From positions 1 to 32,199 of IMG/VR virus record IMGVR_UViG_3300044675_004438: a stretch of DNA of 32,199 nucleotides; one strand, written 5' to 3'. Numbering within the stretch: position 1 is the stretch's first letter; the number at the start of each line of letters is the position of its first letter. Shown in pieces: positions 7,644-15,883 of the stretch. The DNA comes from a virus. A model generated the notes under the pieces. The model did not search any database. It was not told the origin of the DNA and saw only the letters and a program-made list of their open reading frames with translations. The position numbers were made by a program, and so were the translations under genes.

Positions 7644-10600
7644 ATGAACGTAGTAAACTATCAGAGTAATAAACTAGTATTTTATCATCAAATAACAACT
7701 GGGTCAACCGTTAGTTTGGTGTTAACATATGTCCCAGATAATGTTCCTAAGACCGTTAAGCCAGATATCCTCACCATAGCTAACAACTTTTTTATAGCTG
7801 AGATTAATTGTGTGACAGGGTCGACAGCTGAGAACTTAAATGCTGGTGATATCTATCTTAAAAATGACGGTTATTATGACTATCAACTTAAAATAAACAA
7901 CGTAGTAGTTGAGAATAGTCAATTATTTGTACAGGGTCCAACCGATGTAATCACAATCATAGATGAAGCTGGTTCGGTGGTGGTAACAAACCCATACGCG
8001 GGATCGAGTGGTACAAGTGGTAGTGCTGGTTCCTCTGGTCAGAATGGTTCGAGTGGTCAGTCTGGTACAAGTGGTGTTGATGGTGCATTTTTTGGTTCGA
8101 GTGGTACAACAGGAACGGCTGGTTCGAGTGGTACATCCGCTTCTAGTGGTTCATCAGCATCTTCTGGAAGCAGCGGTGTAAACGGTACGTCTGGTATTAA
8201 CGGAACAAGCGGTTCTAGTGGTTCAAGCGGTTCTAGTGGTCAGAATGGTACCAGTGGTGCTAGTGGTTCAAGCGGTTCTTCAGCATCATCTGGTTCTTCA
8301 GCTTCAAGCGGTTCAAGTGGTTTAACAGGTGCTGATGGTGATGGTACAGCGTACTATGGTCAAGTTAGCAAAATTAATAGTGGCACAATTAACATCGCAT
8401 CAGCTGGTGTTTACCAAAGCACTGGTTTGCTTGCTACATTGGATAGCGAAGCCTATGGTGTTGCATTGGGTGCAAATGATACGTTTGCGGTTAAAAATAC
8501 AACAGGTTCAGCCCAACTATTTAAGATATATGGTTCAGCCGATATTGATGGTGGTAACAACAAGACGTTGGGTATTAAATTAGCTTTAAACGGCACACCG
8601 ATAGACAACACAGAATGTAATGCACCAACAGGCAACGGTACAAGCTTTGCCAAACTAATTACAAACTGGATGATAGAATTGCAACCAAATGATGAGGTTG
8701 CTTTATATGTAACAAACAAAACTAATAGTGGTAACGTAACATTATTGCGAGCTAGGTTAGTGGCATCCACAGTTGGTAAACAAGGTTCAAATGGTACTAG
8801 CGGTTCGGCTGGCACAGCTGGTAGCTCTGGTATAAGTGGTTCTAGTGGCTCTAGTGGTTCTAGTGCATCAAGTGGACGTAGTGGAACAAGCGGTTTAAGC
8901 GGTTCTAGTGGTGTATCTGGTACTAGTGGTTTGACTGGTTCAAGTGGTACAAGTTATGCCGCTGGCTTTGTTCAAACGCGTGCTGGTCAAGTATCAACAA
9001 CAAGCCCTGGTAATTATACAGTTACATTTGGTGCACCTATGCCAAGCATCAATTATGCGGTTACGATGGAAAGTTATACCAACGTTAACCAAGACTATTT
9101 AACATTAGTTAGTAAATCAACAACTGGTTTCACATTCAACCAAGATAATATCCTATCTGATACAGTTGAATGGATGGTTGTTGAATATAACCAGGGGAGT
9201 GGTGGTATCGCCTACGGAACTAGTGGTTCGAGTGGACGTAGTGGAACAAGTGGTGTATCTGGTAGTTCTGGTTCATCTGGTGCTACAGGTGCCACAGGTT
9301 CAAGTGGTTCATCTGGTGCAACTGGTCTTAGTCAGTGGACACCAATTGTATCAACTGGTATTACGCAATATGAAGAAAGTTCATTTGTAAGAACAAACAC
9401 TGGTGGTGTGTGGAATGAAGGTTTTTATTCACAAGAAGGTTTCGAAGCTGCATATGTAACAGCAAAACCATATCTAACAATTGGTACAAGCCGCGCTTAT
9501 ATTGGTTTAGATAGCAACCCATCAGCATCAGTTAGCTGGGATAATATTGACTATGCAATTGGATGGTCAATTGGTGATATTTACATACATGAAAACGGTG
9601 TAACCAAGATGGAAGTAACCACCGTTCTAGGTATCGTACCAACGGTTGATACAAAATACGCTGTTATTTATGATGGTTACGATGTAAAATATTACGTAAA
9701 CGATCTATTGGTATACACCACACCAAGAACTAAAACTGGTTTATTGTACCTTGATGGTGCTATTTTTACAGGCGGTGGTTCAGTTGGTTGGAAAAACGTT
9801 GTATTCGGGCCAATGGCTACAAGCGACACGCTAGACATTGTTGGTTCGAGATTAGGTGCTTCAATAACAACCCCAGCATCAATGGCGTTAATTAACGTTA
9901 AAAAGAACTTATTCGGACGTACACCAGTAACTGGTAACAGAATGTTCTTAAGTGATAACACATCACCTGGTACACAAACAGCGCTAAGCACAATTGATGC
10001 AACAAATGGTACAATATTGTGTAGTTGGTTCCCATTTTTAGGTGGAATTGGTGGTAATAAAATCAACACGATATTACCATATAAAGCTTCAAACGTAACA
10101 GCTGAAACTAAGCTAAGAATAATGTTTTACCAATGCGCTGATAGCACATTATTTAGTGAATTAAATGCGTTCTATGGTACATATGTACCTACCAACTATT
10201 TCCAATATGGTTTACCAACTACAAATACATACGTAACTAACCAAGGTACTACAGTTAATTATAATGCTGCTAACGCATCAGCAAGTTGGTATTTACCATT
10301 ACCAAAAACATTGATAGGTTATTCAGCTATTATAACAATTGCAGCTGGTTCTGGTAACCAAACAATTGGTCATACACAGATGTATTCACCTGATGGTTCA
10401 AATGGTTTTTATTTACCAGATGGTAATATTATGATGATGCTTGAAATTGAAAGTACAAACATAGCTGTTGGTACATTTGGTAGGATTGGTAAAACACCAA
10501 CAAGCGTAGCTTTTGATGTATTAAACTGTAGTCCAAACTGGACAAATACTGTGGGTTCATACACTGGTTATCAAGTTAGCAAACGTGCACTTTTAAATGG

Positions 10601-10766
10601 TGGTAGTTTTAAAAGCGTTCCACAAGGTGGTATGTCATCTTACACACCACCACAAACAATAACAACTGCTGAACTAGCAGCCATGTTTGGTCCACCAACT
10701 GGTGAAGGTAACTACCTAAGTGGTACTAGTGCAGCACCATTACATACAATGATAACATTCGCATGA
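7644..10766 (+). CDS. Collagen-like tail fibre protein 1 (putative receptor binding)
   Basis: This is a 1040-residue modular fibre. Residues 1-118 form a probable attachment domain (starts MNVVNYQSNKLVFYHQITTG, ends with VITIIDEAGSVVVTNPYAG). Three blocks of Gly-X-Y triplets rich in Ser/Thr/Ala follow (about 119-231, 380-436 and 524-562). They separate a beta domain (about 232-378), a second beta domain (about 440-520, TVTFGAPMPSINYAVTMES through EWMVVEY), and a third (about 575-722, WNEGFYSQEGFEAAYVT through LLYLDGAIF). The second resembles the C-terminus of the 12800 product and the third resembles a domain of fibre 2. A roughly 300-residue C-terminal domain ends the protein. Gly-X-Y runs suggest a collagen-like trimeric stalk. 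The stop overlaps the next start as ATGA. A role in host binding is inferred from architecture. Confidence 0.87.
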   Translation: MNVVNYQSNKLVFYHQITTGSTVSLVLTYVPDNVPKTVKPDILTIANNFFIAEINCVTGSTAENLNAGDIYLKNDGYYDYQLKINNVVVENSQLFVQGPTDVITIIDEAGSVVVTNPYAGSSGTSGSAGSSGQNGSSGQSGTSGVDGAFFGSSGTTGTAGSSGTSASSGSSASSGSSGVNGTSGINGTSGSSGSSGSSGQNGTSGASGSSGSSASSGSSASSGSSGLTGADGDGTAYYGQVSKINSGTINIASAGVYQSTGLLATLDSEAYGVALGANDTFAVKNTTGSAQLFKIYGSADIDGGNNKTLGIKLALNGTPIDNTECNAPTGNGTSFAKLITNWMIELQPNDEVALYVTNKTNSGNVTLLRARLVASTVGKQGSNGTSGSAGTAGSSGISGSSGSSGSSASSGRSGTSGLSGSSGVSGTSGLTGSSGTSYAAGFVQTRAGQVSTTSPGNYTVTFGAPMPSINYAVTMESYTNVNQDYLTLVSKSTTGFTFNQDNILSDTVEWMVVEYNQGSGGIAYGTSGSSGRSGTSGVSGSSGSSGATGATGSSGSSGATGLSQWTPIVSTGITQYEESSFVRTNTGGVWNEGFYSQEGFEAAYVTAKPYLTIGTSRAYIGLDSNPSASVSWDNIDYAIGWSIGDIYIHENGVTKMEVTTVLGIVPTVDTKYAVIYDGYDVKYYVNDLLVYTTPRTKTGLLYLDGAIFTGGGSVGWKNVVFGPMATSDTLDIVGSRLGASITTPASMALINVKKNLFGRTPVTGNRMFLSDNTSPGTQTALSTIDATNGTILCSWFPFLGGIGGNKINTILPYKASNVTAETKLRIMFYQCADSTLFSELNAFYGTYVPTNYFQYGLPTTNTYVTNQGTTVNYNAANASASWYLPLPKTLIGYSAIITIAAGSGNQTIGHTQMYSPDGSNGFYLPDGNIMMMLEIESTNIAVGTFGRIGKTPTSVAFDVLNCSPNWTNTVGSYTGYQVSKRALLNGGSFKSVPQGGMSSYTPPQTITTAELAAMFGPPTGEGNYLSGTSAAPLHTMITFA
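8000..8335 (+). repeat. Ser/Thr-rich Gly-X-Y (collagen-like) coding repeat, fibre 1
   Basis: The DNA repeats units such as GGTTCTAGT, GGTTCAAGC and GGTACAAGT and encodes about 110 residues of GSS/GTS/GAS/GQN triplets. Shorter blocks of the same kind lie at about 8785-8952 and 9217-9330. Synonymous codons vary between units, so the repeat is maintained at protein level and is not a recent tandem duplication. Confidence 0.85.
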
Positions 10767-10936
10767 TAGTACAAAGAGAAGTTTACGAAACAGTAATAAA
10801 TGAATTTGGTGTGCCACACAATATGGTTGTTGGTTTCGAAGAAGTTGAGATTGATGATACACCAACTGAAGAAACACCAGAAGAAAAAATTGCTAAACTA
10901 CAAGCAGAATTAGATAAACTAAAAGAACAATTATAA
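10763..10936 (+). CDS. Small coiled-coil protein paired with fibre 1
   Basis: ATG 10763 overlaps the fibre 1 stop (ATGA) and gives 57 residues ending at TAA 10934-10936, one base before the fibre 2 start. The N-terminal 30 residues look like a small beta unit (MIVQREVYETVINEFGVPHN), followed by an acidic linker (DDTPTEETPE). The C-terminus is a heptad-patterned helix (EEKIAKLQAELDKLKEQL). The same design recurs in the 55-residue product at 12640-12807, which follows fibre 2. Coupling to the fibre gene suggests a fibre chaperone, trimerisation cap or connector, but no such function is shown. I do not recognise a named family. Confidence 0.75.
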   Translation: MIVQREVYETVINEFGVPHNMVVGFEEVEIDDTPTEETPEEKIAKLQAELDKLKEQL

Positions 10937-10937
10937 T

Positions 10938-12635
10938 ATGTCAAAAATTTTATTATATCAAGAAGCTACAACTGGTGTAACCACAAATGGTGAACAGCAT
11001 GCTTTCTTTATTAACGAAAACGGTGTACCGACAGTTAAAAACGGTAGCCAGGTAATAACATTCAGTACAAGCGGAAGCGCGTTTACAGGATCGAGTGGTA
11101 GCTCTGGAGCAAATGGTAGTGCTGGTGTAAACGGAACAGCTGGCTCTAGTGGTGAGAGTGGCGCTACAGGGGCCTCTGGTTCTAGTGGATCGAGTGGAGC
11201 CACAGGTTCTAGTGGTAGTTCTGGTGCAAACGGATTAGATGGTGCTGTAGGTGCTGATGGTGCTGTAGGTAGTTCGGGAACGAGTGGTCAAACATACGGA
11301 ACAAGCGGTTCATCTGGAGCTACAGGTTCTAGTGGTAGCTCTGGTGCCCCAGGTGCTGCTGGTACAAGTGGAACTAGTGGTCAAGAAGGGTTAGGTAATT
11401 ATGTTGCAACCACAACAGCAAACATAACAAGAAGCAGTAATAACGCATTTACCAAGTCAAGTGGTGGTGACAGTTGGAATGCTGGTTTTTATTCAGCACA
11501 ACAAGGTTTTAGAAGCGCATATATTGCTGGTTCACCTTCATCAACAACTGGCCTTGCTTTGTTGGGTATGTCAAGTGGTACTATCGTAACAAATGACCCA
11601 GCGTTTATTGACTACGGTATTGGTGTTTATTCTGGTAGTACTAACATAGTGGTTATCGAAAGTGGTACGGTTAAATACACACACAGCTCAGCTCCTACAT
11701 CATCAACACGTTATTTAATTAATTATGATTTAGAAAATGTAAGATATTATATCGATGGTTTATTGGTGCACACAACAGCACGCGTTGAACTTGGTTTATT
11801 ATATTTAGACTGTGCAATTTACACACAAGATGCTGGATTTACAGGTGTGGTATTCGGTTCAACTGGTACTGTAGGCCCTGCTGGTTCAACTGGTGCGGCT
11901 GGAACTAGTGGTTCGAGTGGTGCAAATGGTTCATCTGGTACATCGGCTGCTGGTGGTGGCGGTGCTGCAACGTATTTAAACGTTCAAGTACATTACACTG
12001 GTCAAACAAAATATGACTATTATGGTACATTATTAGACCAATGGAAAACAACTTACTATAACAGTGAAAGAATTGACCGTGGTACTGGTGATGGATACAT
12101 CACAAAGGTATGGGGTTATATCGTACCATTCACATTAAAACCAGGAGAAAAAATTAAAAAATTGGGTGGATTCATCAACTCAAAAATAACTGGCACAGCA
12201 TATTGCAAAGTTGGTATTTATAACAACCACCCACACCAAAATTCACCATACGCAAAACAATATGAAAGTGAATTAACAGTTACTTGTCCTGGTTACAGTG
12301 ACTTGGTATGGTCAACGTGGGACTACGACTATCAACATACTGGTACAACTGAAGAACAGTTCTGGTTTATTATGCTTTATCCACAAAGGGCTAATAACGA
12401 CTTTGAATGGTCACAAGGTTACCGTGAAACATATGAAATGTCACACGTTACATCAGTATATCCGACCATTAAAACAAACCAGTGGATGATATTTGATGAC
12501 ACAGCTGGTACATACACCACAATGCCATCAAACTTTTCATACTTCCTAGAAAATAACACATGGCCAGTAATGAAACTATCTTTTGCTAATGATAGAACCT
12601 TACCGATAGTTTGGCAAACAGAATTAAACTCATAA
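10938..12635 (+). CDS. Collagen-like tail fibre protein 2 (putative receptor binding)
   Basis: This is a 565-residue modular fibre. A short N-terminal domain (about 1-48, with HAFFINENGVPTVKNGSQV) is followed by Gly-X-Y triplets rich in Ser, Ala and Thr (about 50-152, including GATGASGSSGSSGATGSSG). Next is a beta domain (about 155-307, WNAGFYSAQQGFRSAYI through LLYLDCAIY) that aligns by eye with a domain of fibre 1. A second triplet block (about 312-340, GPAGSTGAAGTSGSSG) follows, and then a distinct C-terminal domain (about 345-565) rich in Tyr and Trp (for example LVWSTWDYDYQHTG), typical of carbohydrate-contacting surfaces. The shared domain and the shared downstream coiled-coil gene suggest that fibres 1 and 2 are diverged paralogues with different binding heads. 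Receptor binding is inferred. Confidence 0.85.
   Translation: MSKILLYQEATTGVTTNGEQHAFFINENGVPTVKNGSQVITFSTSGSAFTGSSGSSGANGSAGVNGTAGSSGESGATGASGSSGSSGATGSSGSSGANGLDGAVGADGAVGSSGTSGQTYGTSGSSGATGSSGSSGAPGAAGTSGTSGQEGLGNYVATTTANITRSSNNAFTKSSGGDSWNAGFYSAQQGFRSAYIAGSPSSTTGLALLGMSSGTIVTNDPAFIDYGIGVYSGSTNIVVIESGTVKYTHSSAPTSSTRYLINYDLENVRYYIDGLLVHTTARVELGLLYLDCAIYTQDAGFTGVVFGSTGTVGPAGSTGAAGTSGSSGANGSSGTSAAGGGGAATYLNVQVHYTGQTKYDYYGTLLDQWKTTYYNSERIDRGTGDGYITKVWGYIVPFTLKPGEKIKKLGGFINSKITGTAYCKVGIYNNHPHQNSPYAKQYESELTVTCPGYSDLVWSTWDYDYQHTGTTEEQFWFIMLYPQRANNDFEWSQGYRETYEMSHVTSVYPTIKTNQWMIFDDTAGTYTTMPSNFSYFLENNTWPVMKLSFANDRTLPIVWQTELNS
11086..11390 (+). repeat. Gly-X-Y (collagen-like) coding repeat, fibre 2
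   Basis: About 100 codons of GSS/GAN/GAT/GTS triplets are encoded by repeated GGTTCTAGT-type units with varied synonymous codons. A shorter block lies at about 11873-11955. The triplet periodicity is uninterrupted over most of the span. Confidence 0.85.
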
Positions 12636-12639
12636 AAAT

Positions 12640-12807
12640 ATGTCACAAGAAACAATACAAACAATACACATTCACCACAAAATAAATGAAAATGGTGAAT
12701 ACGAAGTGGAATACGTTAATAATATTGAAATACCAGCACCTAAAAAAAGTGCTGAAGAAAGAATAGCAGAATTAGAAGCAAAATTAGAAGCATTACTTAA
12801 TGGCTAA
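12640..12807 (+). CDS. Small coiled-coil protein paired with fibre 2
   Basis: ATG 12640, 4 bp after the fibre 2 stop, gives 55 residues ending at TAA 12805-12807 and overlapping the next start at 12800 by 8 bases. The N-terminal 30 residues include IHIHHKINENGEYEVEYV. The C-terminal helix EERIAELEAKLEALL has Leu/Ile heptad spacing and matches the C-terminal helix of the 10763-10936 product in sequence style (EEKIAKL versus EERIAEL). I treat the two as paralogous partners of the two fibre proteins. Function is unknown; fibre folding, capping or attachment are the likely options. Confidence 0.75.
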   Translation: MSQETIQTIHIHHKINENGEYEVEYVNNIEIPAPKKSAEERIAELEAKLEALLNG

Positions 12808-13435
12808 ACAACAATACATACAACCAACAATTGCTGTAACAGGTGACACAACTGGATACATGAATGTTCTTAGTACCACTGATGGTGGTGAGATACAGAT
12901 TGTAACCACAGGCGCAACCATTAACACGATCGGGCCTGATAAGCATGTTGTTGTTGGTGATATGTTGGTTGGTCCTGGTCATTATAAAACCATCCCAACT
13001 GATTTATATGTTGATGGTGATCTAAGCATTGAAAAAGAAGATGATATTGTTATAGGGGATAAAACCGTAACCTACCAGGGGATATTAACAATTGATGGTG
13101 AGTTGTTAGCAACTGGTGATATTGATATTCAAGGTGACCTTATTTTTGAAGATAACCCTGTTGCCGATGATGGTATTAAAGCTGGTTCAACAGATGAAAC
13201 TGGATGGGCTGTAATTGAAAGTGGCACATGGTCTGGTCTTTTTTATAAAACAATAACATTTACAACACCATTCAGTGATGCGAATTACGCGATATCATTA
13301 ACACCTGTGAATGGTCCTGGTGCTAGTGGTGCTGACTATTTATTAGTAAATAATAAAACAGCTAGTGCTTTCGATATATACGCAACAACATTACCAGACT
13401 TATCATTTATTGATTGGGTGGCAATAAAATATTAA
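12800..13435 (+). CDS. Small tail fibre / tail spike-like protein
   Basis: The 211-residue product has three parts. The N-terminal region (about 1-60) is beta-rich (MAKQQYIQPTIAVTGDT). The middle (about 65-118) consists of short Ile/Asp/Gly repeats such as DLYVDGDLSIEKEDDIVIG and ILTIDGELLATGDIDIQGDL, which look like rungs of a beta-helix or beta-stack. The C-terminal domain (about 135-211, ITFTTPFSDANYAISLTPV through DWVAIKY) resembles residues 440-520 of fibre 1 and the lectin-like end domains seen on many phage fibres. It overlaps the preceding coiled-coil gene by 8 bases and is probably translated from the same message. It is likely a tail-tip or side-fibre component; its binding target is unknown. 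Confidence 0.75.
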   Translation: MAKQQYIQPTIAVTGDTTGYMNVLSTTDGGEIQIVTTGATINTIGPDKHVVVGDMLVGPGHYKTIPTDLYVDGDLSIEKEDDIVIGDKTVTYQGILTIDGELLATGDIDIQGDLIFEDNPVADDGIKAGSTDETGWAVIESGTWSGLFYKTITFTTPFSDANYAISLTPVNGPGASGADYLLVNNKTASAFDIYATTLPDLSFIDWVAIKY

Positions 13436-13446
13436 AATTAAAAATT

Positions 13447-13770
13447 ATGATAGAGAATTATAAATCATTCGAAATAACAGAAAAAAATGTAACCGTTTAT
13501 TTATTGAATGGTGATGAAATTTATGCTGTTACTGGCAAGCTACCAGCTTATAAAAAATTAGCAAAAGCTATTTGCCAACATAGTAAAATAAAAATTAATC
13601 CAGAAAATATTAGCTCAATATTATTGAGACATGGTACATTTAGAGCAATTTGCTATTTAGGAGATAGGAAGGATATTGTTATCGTAAACTTTGAGTTAGT
13701 TCAAACTGAGTTTGAGGAATACACCAAACAACTCCTAAAGAAAATTAAACCAGAAAATGATGCAGAGTAA
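13447..13770 (+). CDS. Unknown 107-residue protein upstream of portal
   Basis: I place the start at ATG 13447 after the A-rich leader TAAAATTAAAAATT, although the frame is open from 13414. The product (MIENYKSFEITEKNVTVYLL...) has alternating hydrophobic strands and a helix with KLAKAICQHSKIKINPENI. A strand region with FRAICYLGDRKDIVIVNFEL follows, and it ends in a charged helix (EEYTKQLLKKIKPENDAE). It overlaps the portal start by 14 bases. I do not recognise a family. It might be a small structural or regulatory protein. The strand-helix-strand pattern loosely recalls small DNA-binding folds, but that is too weak to name. Confidence 0.7.
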   Translation: MIENYKSFEITEKNVTVYLLNGDEIYAVTGKLPAYKKLAKAICQHSKIKINPENISSILLRHGTFRAICYLGDRKDIVIVNFELVQTEFEEYTKQLLKKIKPENDAE

Positions 13771-15001
13771 TACTAAACTAAAAATCATCAGCAGAGAAGG
13801 GTTATCCACACCAAAACTAGTTGAGATACCAGATAGAAAGAATGATTGGATTCTTTATGGACAAAATAATGACTATGGTACATTCCTTTTATCTTTGTTA
13901 GATAAGTCATCTATCCACGCCTCAATACAATACGGTAAAATCAACATGACCATCGGTAAAGGATTGGTCAATGAAATCCCCTTCGCAACCCAGGAAGCAG
14001 CTGATGCTTTTGCTCAGTTTGTGAAGAGCCCAAATAATGAAGAAACCCTTGAAGATATCACCTATAAAATCGTTCATGATTTGGTTATTTATGGTAGCTT
14101 TTATCTTGAGTGTGTTTGGAGTAAGGACCGTCAAAGCATTGCGGAAATTTACCACATACCTTATGACAAAATTCGCGTAGGTAAACCAGAGAAAGGTAAG
14201 ATTACACATTATTGGTACAGCGATGACTGGACCCAAATCAAAAAAGAAGAGTATGCGCCTGTCGAAATCGCTGCATTCTCAATGGATGAAAGAAGAGACC
14301 CAGTGCAATTAATGTGCGTTAGAGAATACAACGCTAGTTCACCATATTATGGTAAGCCACAGTACTACCCATCAATACCTTATTGTCAGATCGATGGTGA
14401 GGTTGCTGAGTACCACTTAAACTCGATTGAAGGTGGTTTATCAGCTGATTACATCATTCAGTTAAACAACGCAGAGGGAATGACACAGGAAGAGCAAGAT
14501 GAGACCTATTACAACATCAAAAAAGAGTTGTCAGGTGCATCTGGTAATAAGTGGATGTTAACATTTGGTTCCTCAACTGACCAACAACCTAACGTTATCC
14601 CTATCCCAACAAGCGATACAGATACAAAGTTCTTGACATTGCAAGAAGCATGCATGCAAAATATTTTAACAGCAAACAAACTTACAAATCCATCTTTGGT
14701 TGGTATCAAAACACCACAAGGTTTGGGTTCTAAGGATGAGCTTTTGGATGCATATGACCTTTATTATGAAACGGTTATCAGCAAACTTTGTAAGATGGTA
14801 ACAAAAACATACGATAAGATTTTAGCCATCAATGAAATCCCAACCACAGTTGCGTTTGAAAAAGCACAACCAGTTCCTTTCTCATTGAGTGAGCAAGCTT
14901 TGTTAACTGTTTTAAGTGTAAACGAAGTGAGAGATATGTTAGGTATGGGCCCACAAGAAATAAACGAAACAACACAAACACCTACACAAGATGGCAACTA
15001 A
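13757..15001 (+). CDS. Portal protein
   Basis: The 414-residue product has the layout of an HK97/SPP1-type portal. The N-terminal region is WILYGQNNDYGTFLLSLLD, followed by IQYGKINMTIGKGLV. A wing/stem segment contains EDITYKIVHDLVIYGSFYLE and IAEIYHIPYDKIRVG. Next is a middle strand region. A C-terminal helical part contains TDTKFLTLQEACMQNILTAN and GSKDELLDAYDLYYETVISK, where portals carry the tunnel loop and crown helices. Twelve copies would form the ring through which DNA enters and to which the connector binds. Two tandem ATG codons (13757 and 13760) are possible starts. It overlaps the following gene by 11 bases. It lies about 20 kb downstream of the large terminase around the circle, although these genes are usually adjacent. 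Confidence 0.88.
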   Translation: MMQSNTKLKIISREGLSTPKLVEIPDRKNDWILYGQNNDYGTFLLSLLDKSSIHASIQYGKINMTIGKGLVNEIPFATQEAADAFAQFVKSPNNEETLEDITYKIVHDLVIYGSFYLECVWSKDRQSIAEIYHIPYDKIRVGKPEKGKITHYWYSDDWTQIKKEEYAPVEIAAFSMDERRDPVQLMCVREYNASSPYYGKPQYYPSIPYCQIDGEVAEYHLNSIEGGLSADYIIQLNNAEGMTQEEQDETYYNIKKELSGASGNKWMLTFGSSTDQQPNVIPIPTSDTDTKFLTLQEACMQNILTANKLTNPSLVGIKTPQGLGSKDELLDAYDLYYETVISKLCKMVTKTYDKILAINEIPTTVAFEKAQPVPFSLSEQALLTVLSVNEVRDMLGMGPQEINETTQTPTQDGN

Positions 15002-15581
15002 CGTATTACTTATATCTGAAACAATTTTAAGAGATAGTTCATTCATCGGTGCCAACGTACAAGATAACGCGCTTACAACAAGCATTAAGAGCGCCCAGGA
15101 GACCGTTTTAAAGCCTATCCTAGGTAAAGCCCTATATGACCGTATTATCGATGACGTAGCAGCCGCTGGTAGCTTAACTGGTTTGACAACAAACTATGCT
15201 ATCCTGGTTGAGGACTATTGCATCCCTGTTATCATCAACGCAGCTCTTAACATCTCAATACCAAAAATCATGTGGAAAGCCACAAACAAAGGTATTGTTA
15301 AAACTTTAGACCAGTACACCGAGGGGATCGACTTGGAGACCCTTAAATACATCCGTTCAGAAATTAAAAACGAAGAGGAATATCACATCAAAAGGTTGCA
15401 GATGTATCTTTGCAATAACAACACCTTATTTGTTGAGTACAACGAACCACAGGATGACGAGAATCCAAACCCAAGAATCGGATATGAATCTGGTATTTAT
15501 TTTAGAAGAAGAAGATTAACCAATGTCAGCAACCCATTTTTAAATGGTGCTATAGATGACAACCCACAAAATATCATTTAA
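14991..15581 (+). CDS. Head-tail connector / head completion protein candidate
   Basis: The 196-residue, mostly helical product (MATNVLLISETILRDSSFIG...) begins inside the portal gene and ends on the first base of the next gene. It contains VQDNALTTSIKSAQETVLKP followed by ILGKALYDRII. A helical core follows (VEDYCIPVIINAALNISIPK), and a long charged helix (SEIKNEEEYHIKRLQMYL) precedes a flexible Asn/Pro/Arg-rich C-terminus with RRRR. Proteins of this design directly after the portal in Bacteroidetes phages are generally taken as connector (gp6-like) proteins forming the ring below the portal. The assignment is by position and helix pattern only. Confidence 0.65.
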   Translation: MATNVLLISETILRDSSFIGANVQDNALTTSIKSAQETVLKPILGKALYDRIIDDVAAAGSLTGLTTNYAILVEDYCIPVIINAALNISIPKIMWKATNKGIVKTLDQYTEGIDLETLKYIRSEIKNEEEYHIKRLQMYLCNNNTLFVEYNEPQDDENPNPRIGYESGIYFRRRRLTNVSNPFLNGAIDDNPQNII

Positions 15582-15763
15582 TGGGCTTTTTAGGCGATTT
15601 AGCGTATTATTTTCTAAAAGTAATATCTTTAGGTCAATCCGAAAAGATAAGCGATTATATCGCACGTAAATGGTTTAAACTTGAAGATTGTGGTTGCGCG
15701 AGCAGAAGATTGAAATGGAATAACTGGTTATTACCTGAGCATAAGAAACAATATCCGATATAA
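15581..15763 (+). CDS. Small protein with CGC motif before holin
   Basis: This 60-residue product starts at ATG 15581, overlapping the previous stop by one base. It has a hydrophobic N-terminal helix (MGFLGDLAYYFLKVISLG) and a C-terminal part with DCGCASRRLKWNNWLLPEHK. A CGC-Arg-Arg pattern followed by WN occurs in short proteins near the lysis or connector region of other Bacteroidetes phages, as far as I recall, but no function is established. The N-terminal helix could be membrane-associated, so a role as a lysis accessory is possible. A metal- or disulfide-based fold around the two cysteines is also possible. Confidence 0.65.
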   Translation: MGFLGDLAYYFLKVISLGQSEKISDYIARKWFKLEDCGCASRRLKWNNWLLPEHKKQYPI

Positions 15764-15883
15764 ATGGGGAAACATTCAAAGAACAAAATTAAACTGGCCA
15801 AAGCCATCAAAAAATTACAACAGATAAAACAAGAAGAAGATGTTAAAACAACTACAAATATTACTGGAAACGGTAGGGCTTAA
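15764..15883 (+). CDS. Small basic protein overlapping the holin-like gene
   Basis: ATG 15764 directly follows the preceding stop and gives 39 residues (MGKHSKNKIKLAKAIKKLQQ...) ending at TAA 15881-15883. The first 25 residues form a basic amphipathic helix; the last 14 are polar. The last 44 bases overlap the holin-like gene in another frame. The clean stop-to-start junction supports a real gene, but its short length means chance cannot be excluded. Function unknown; a lysis accessory or translational coupler for the holin is possible. Confidence 0.5.
   Translation: MGKHSKNKIKLAKAIKKLQQIKQEEDVKTTTNITGNGRA

Noticed and set aside
8000-9330. CRISPR-like or tandem DNA repeat array
   Set aside because: The repeats are codon-phase Gly-X-Y units with variable synonymous codons inside an open frame, without unique spacers of even length.
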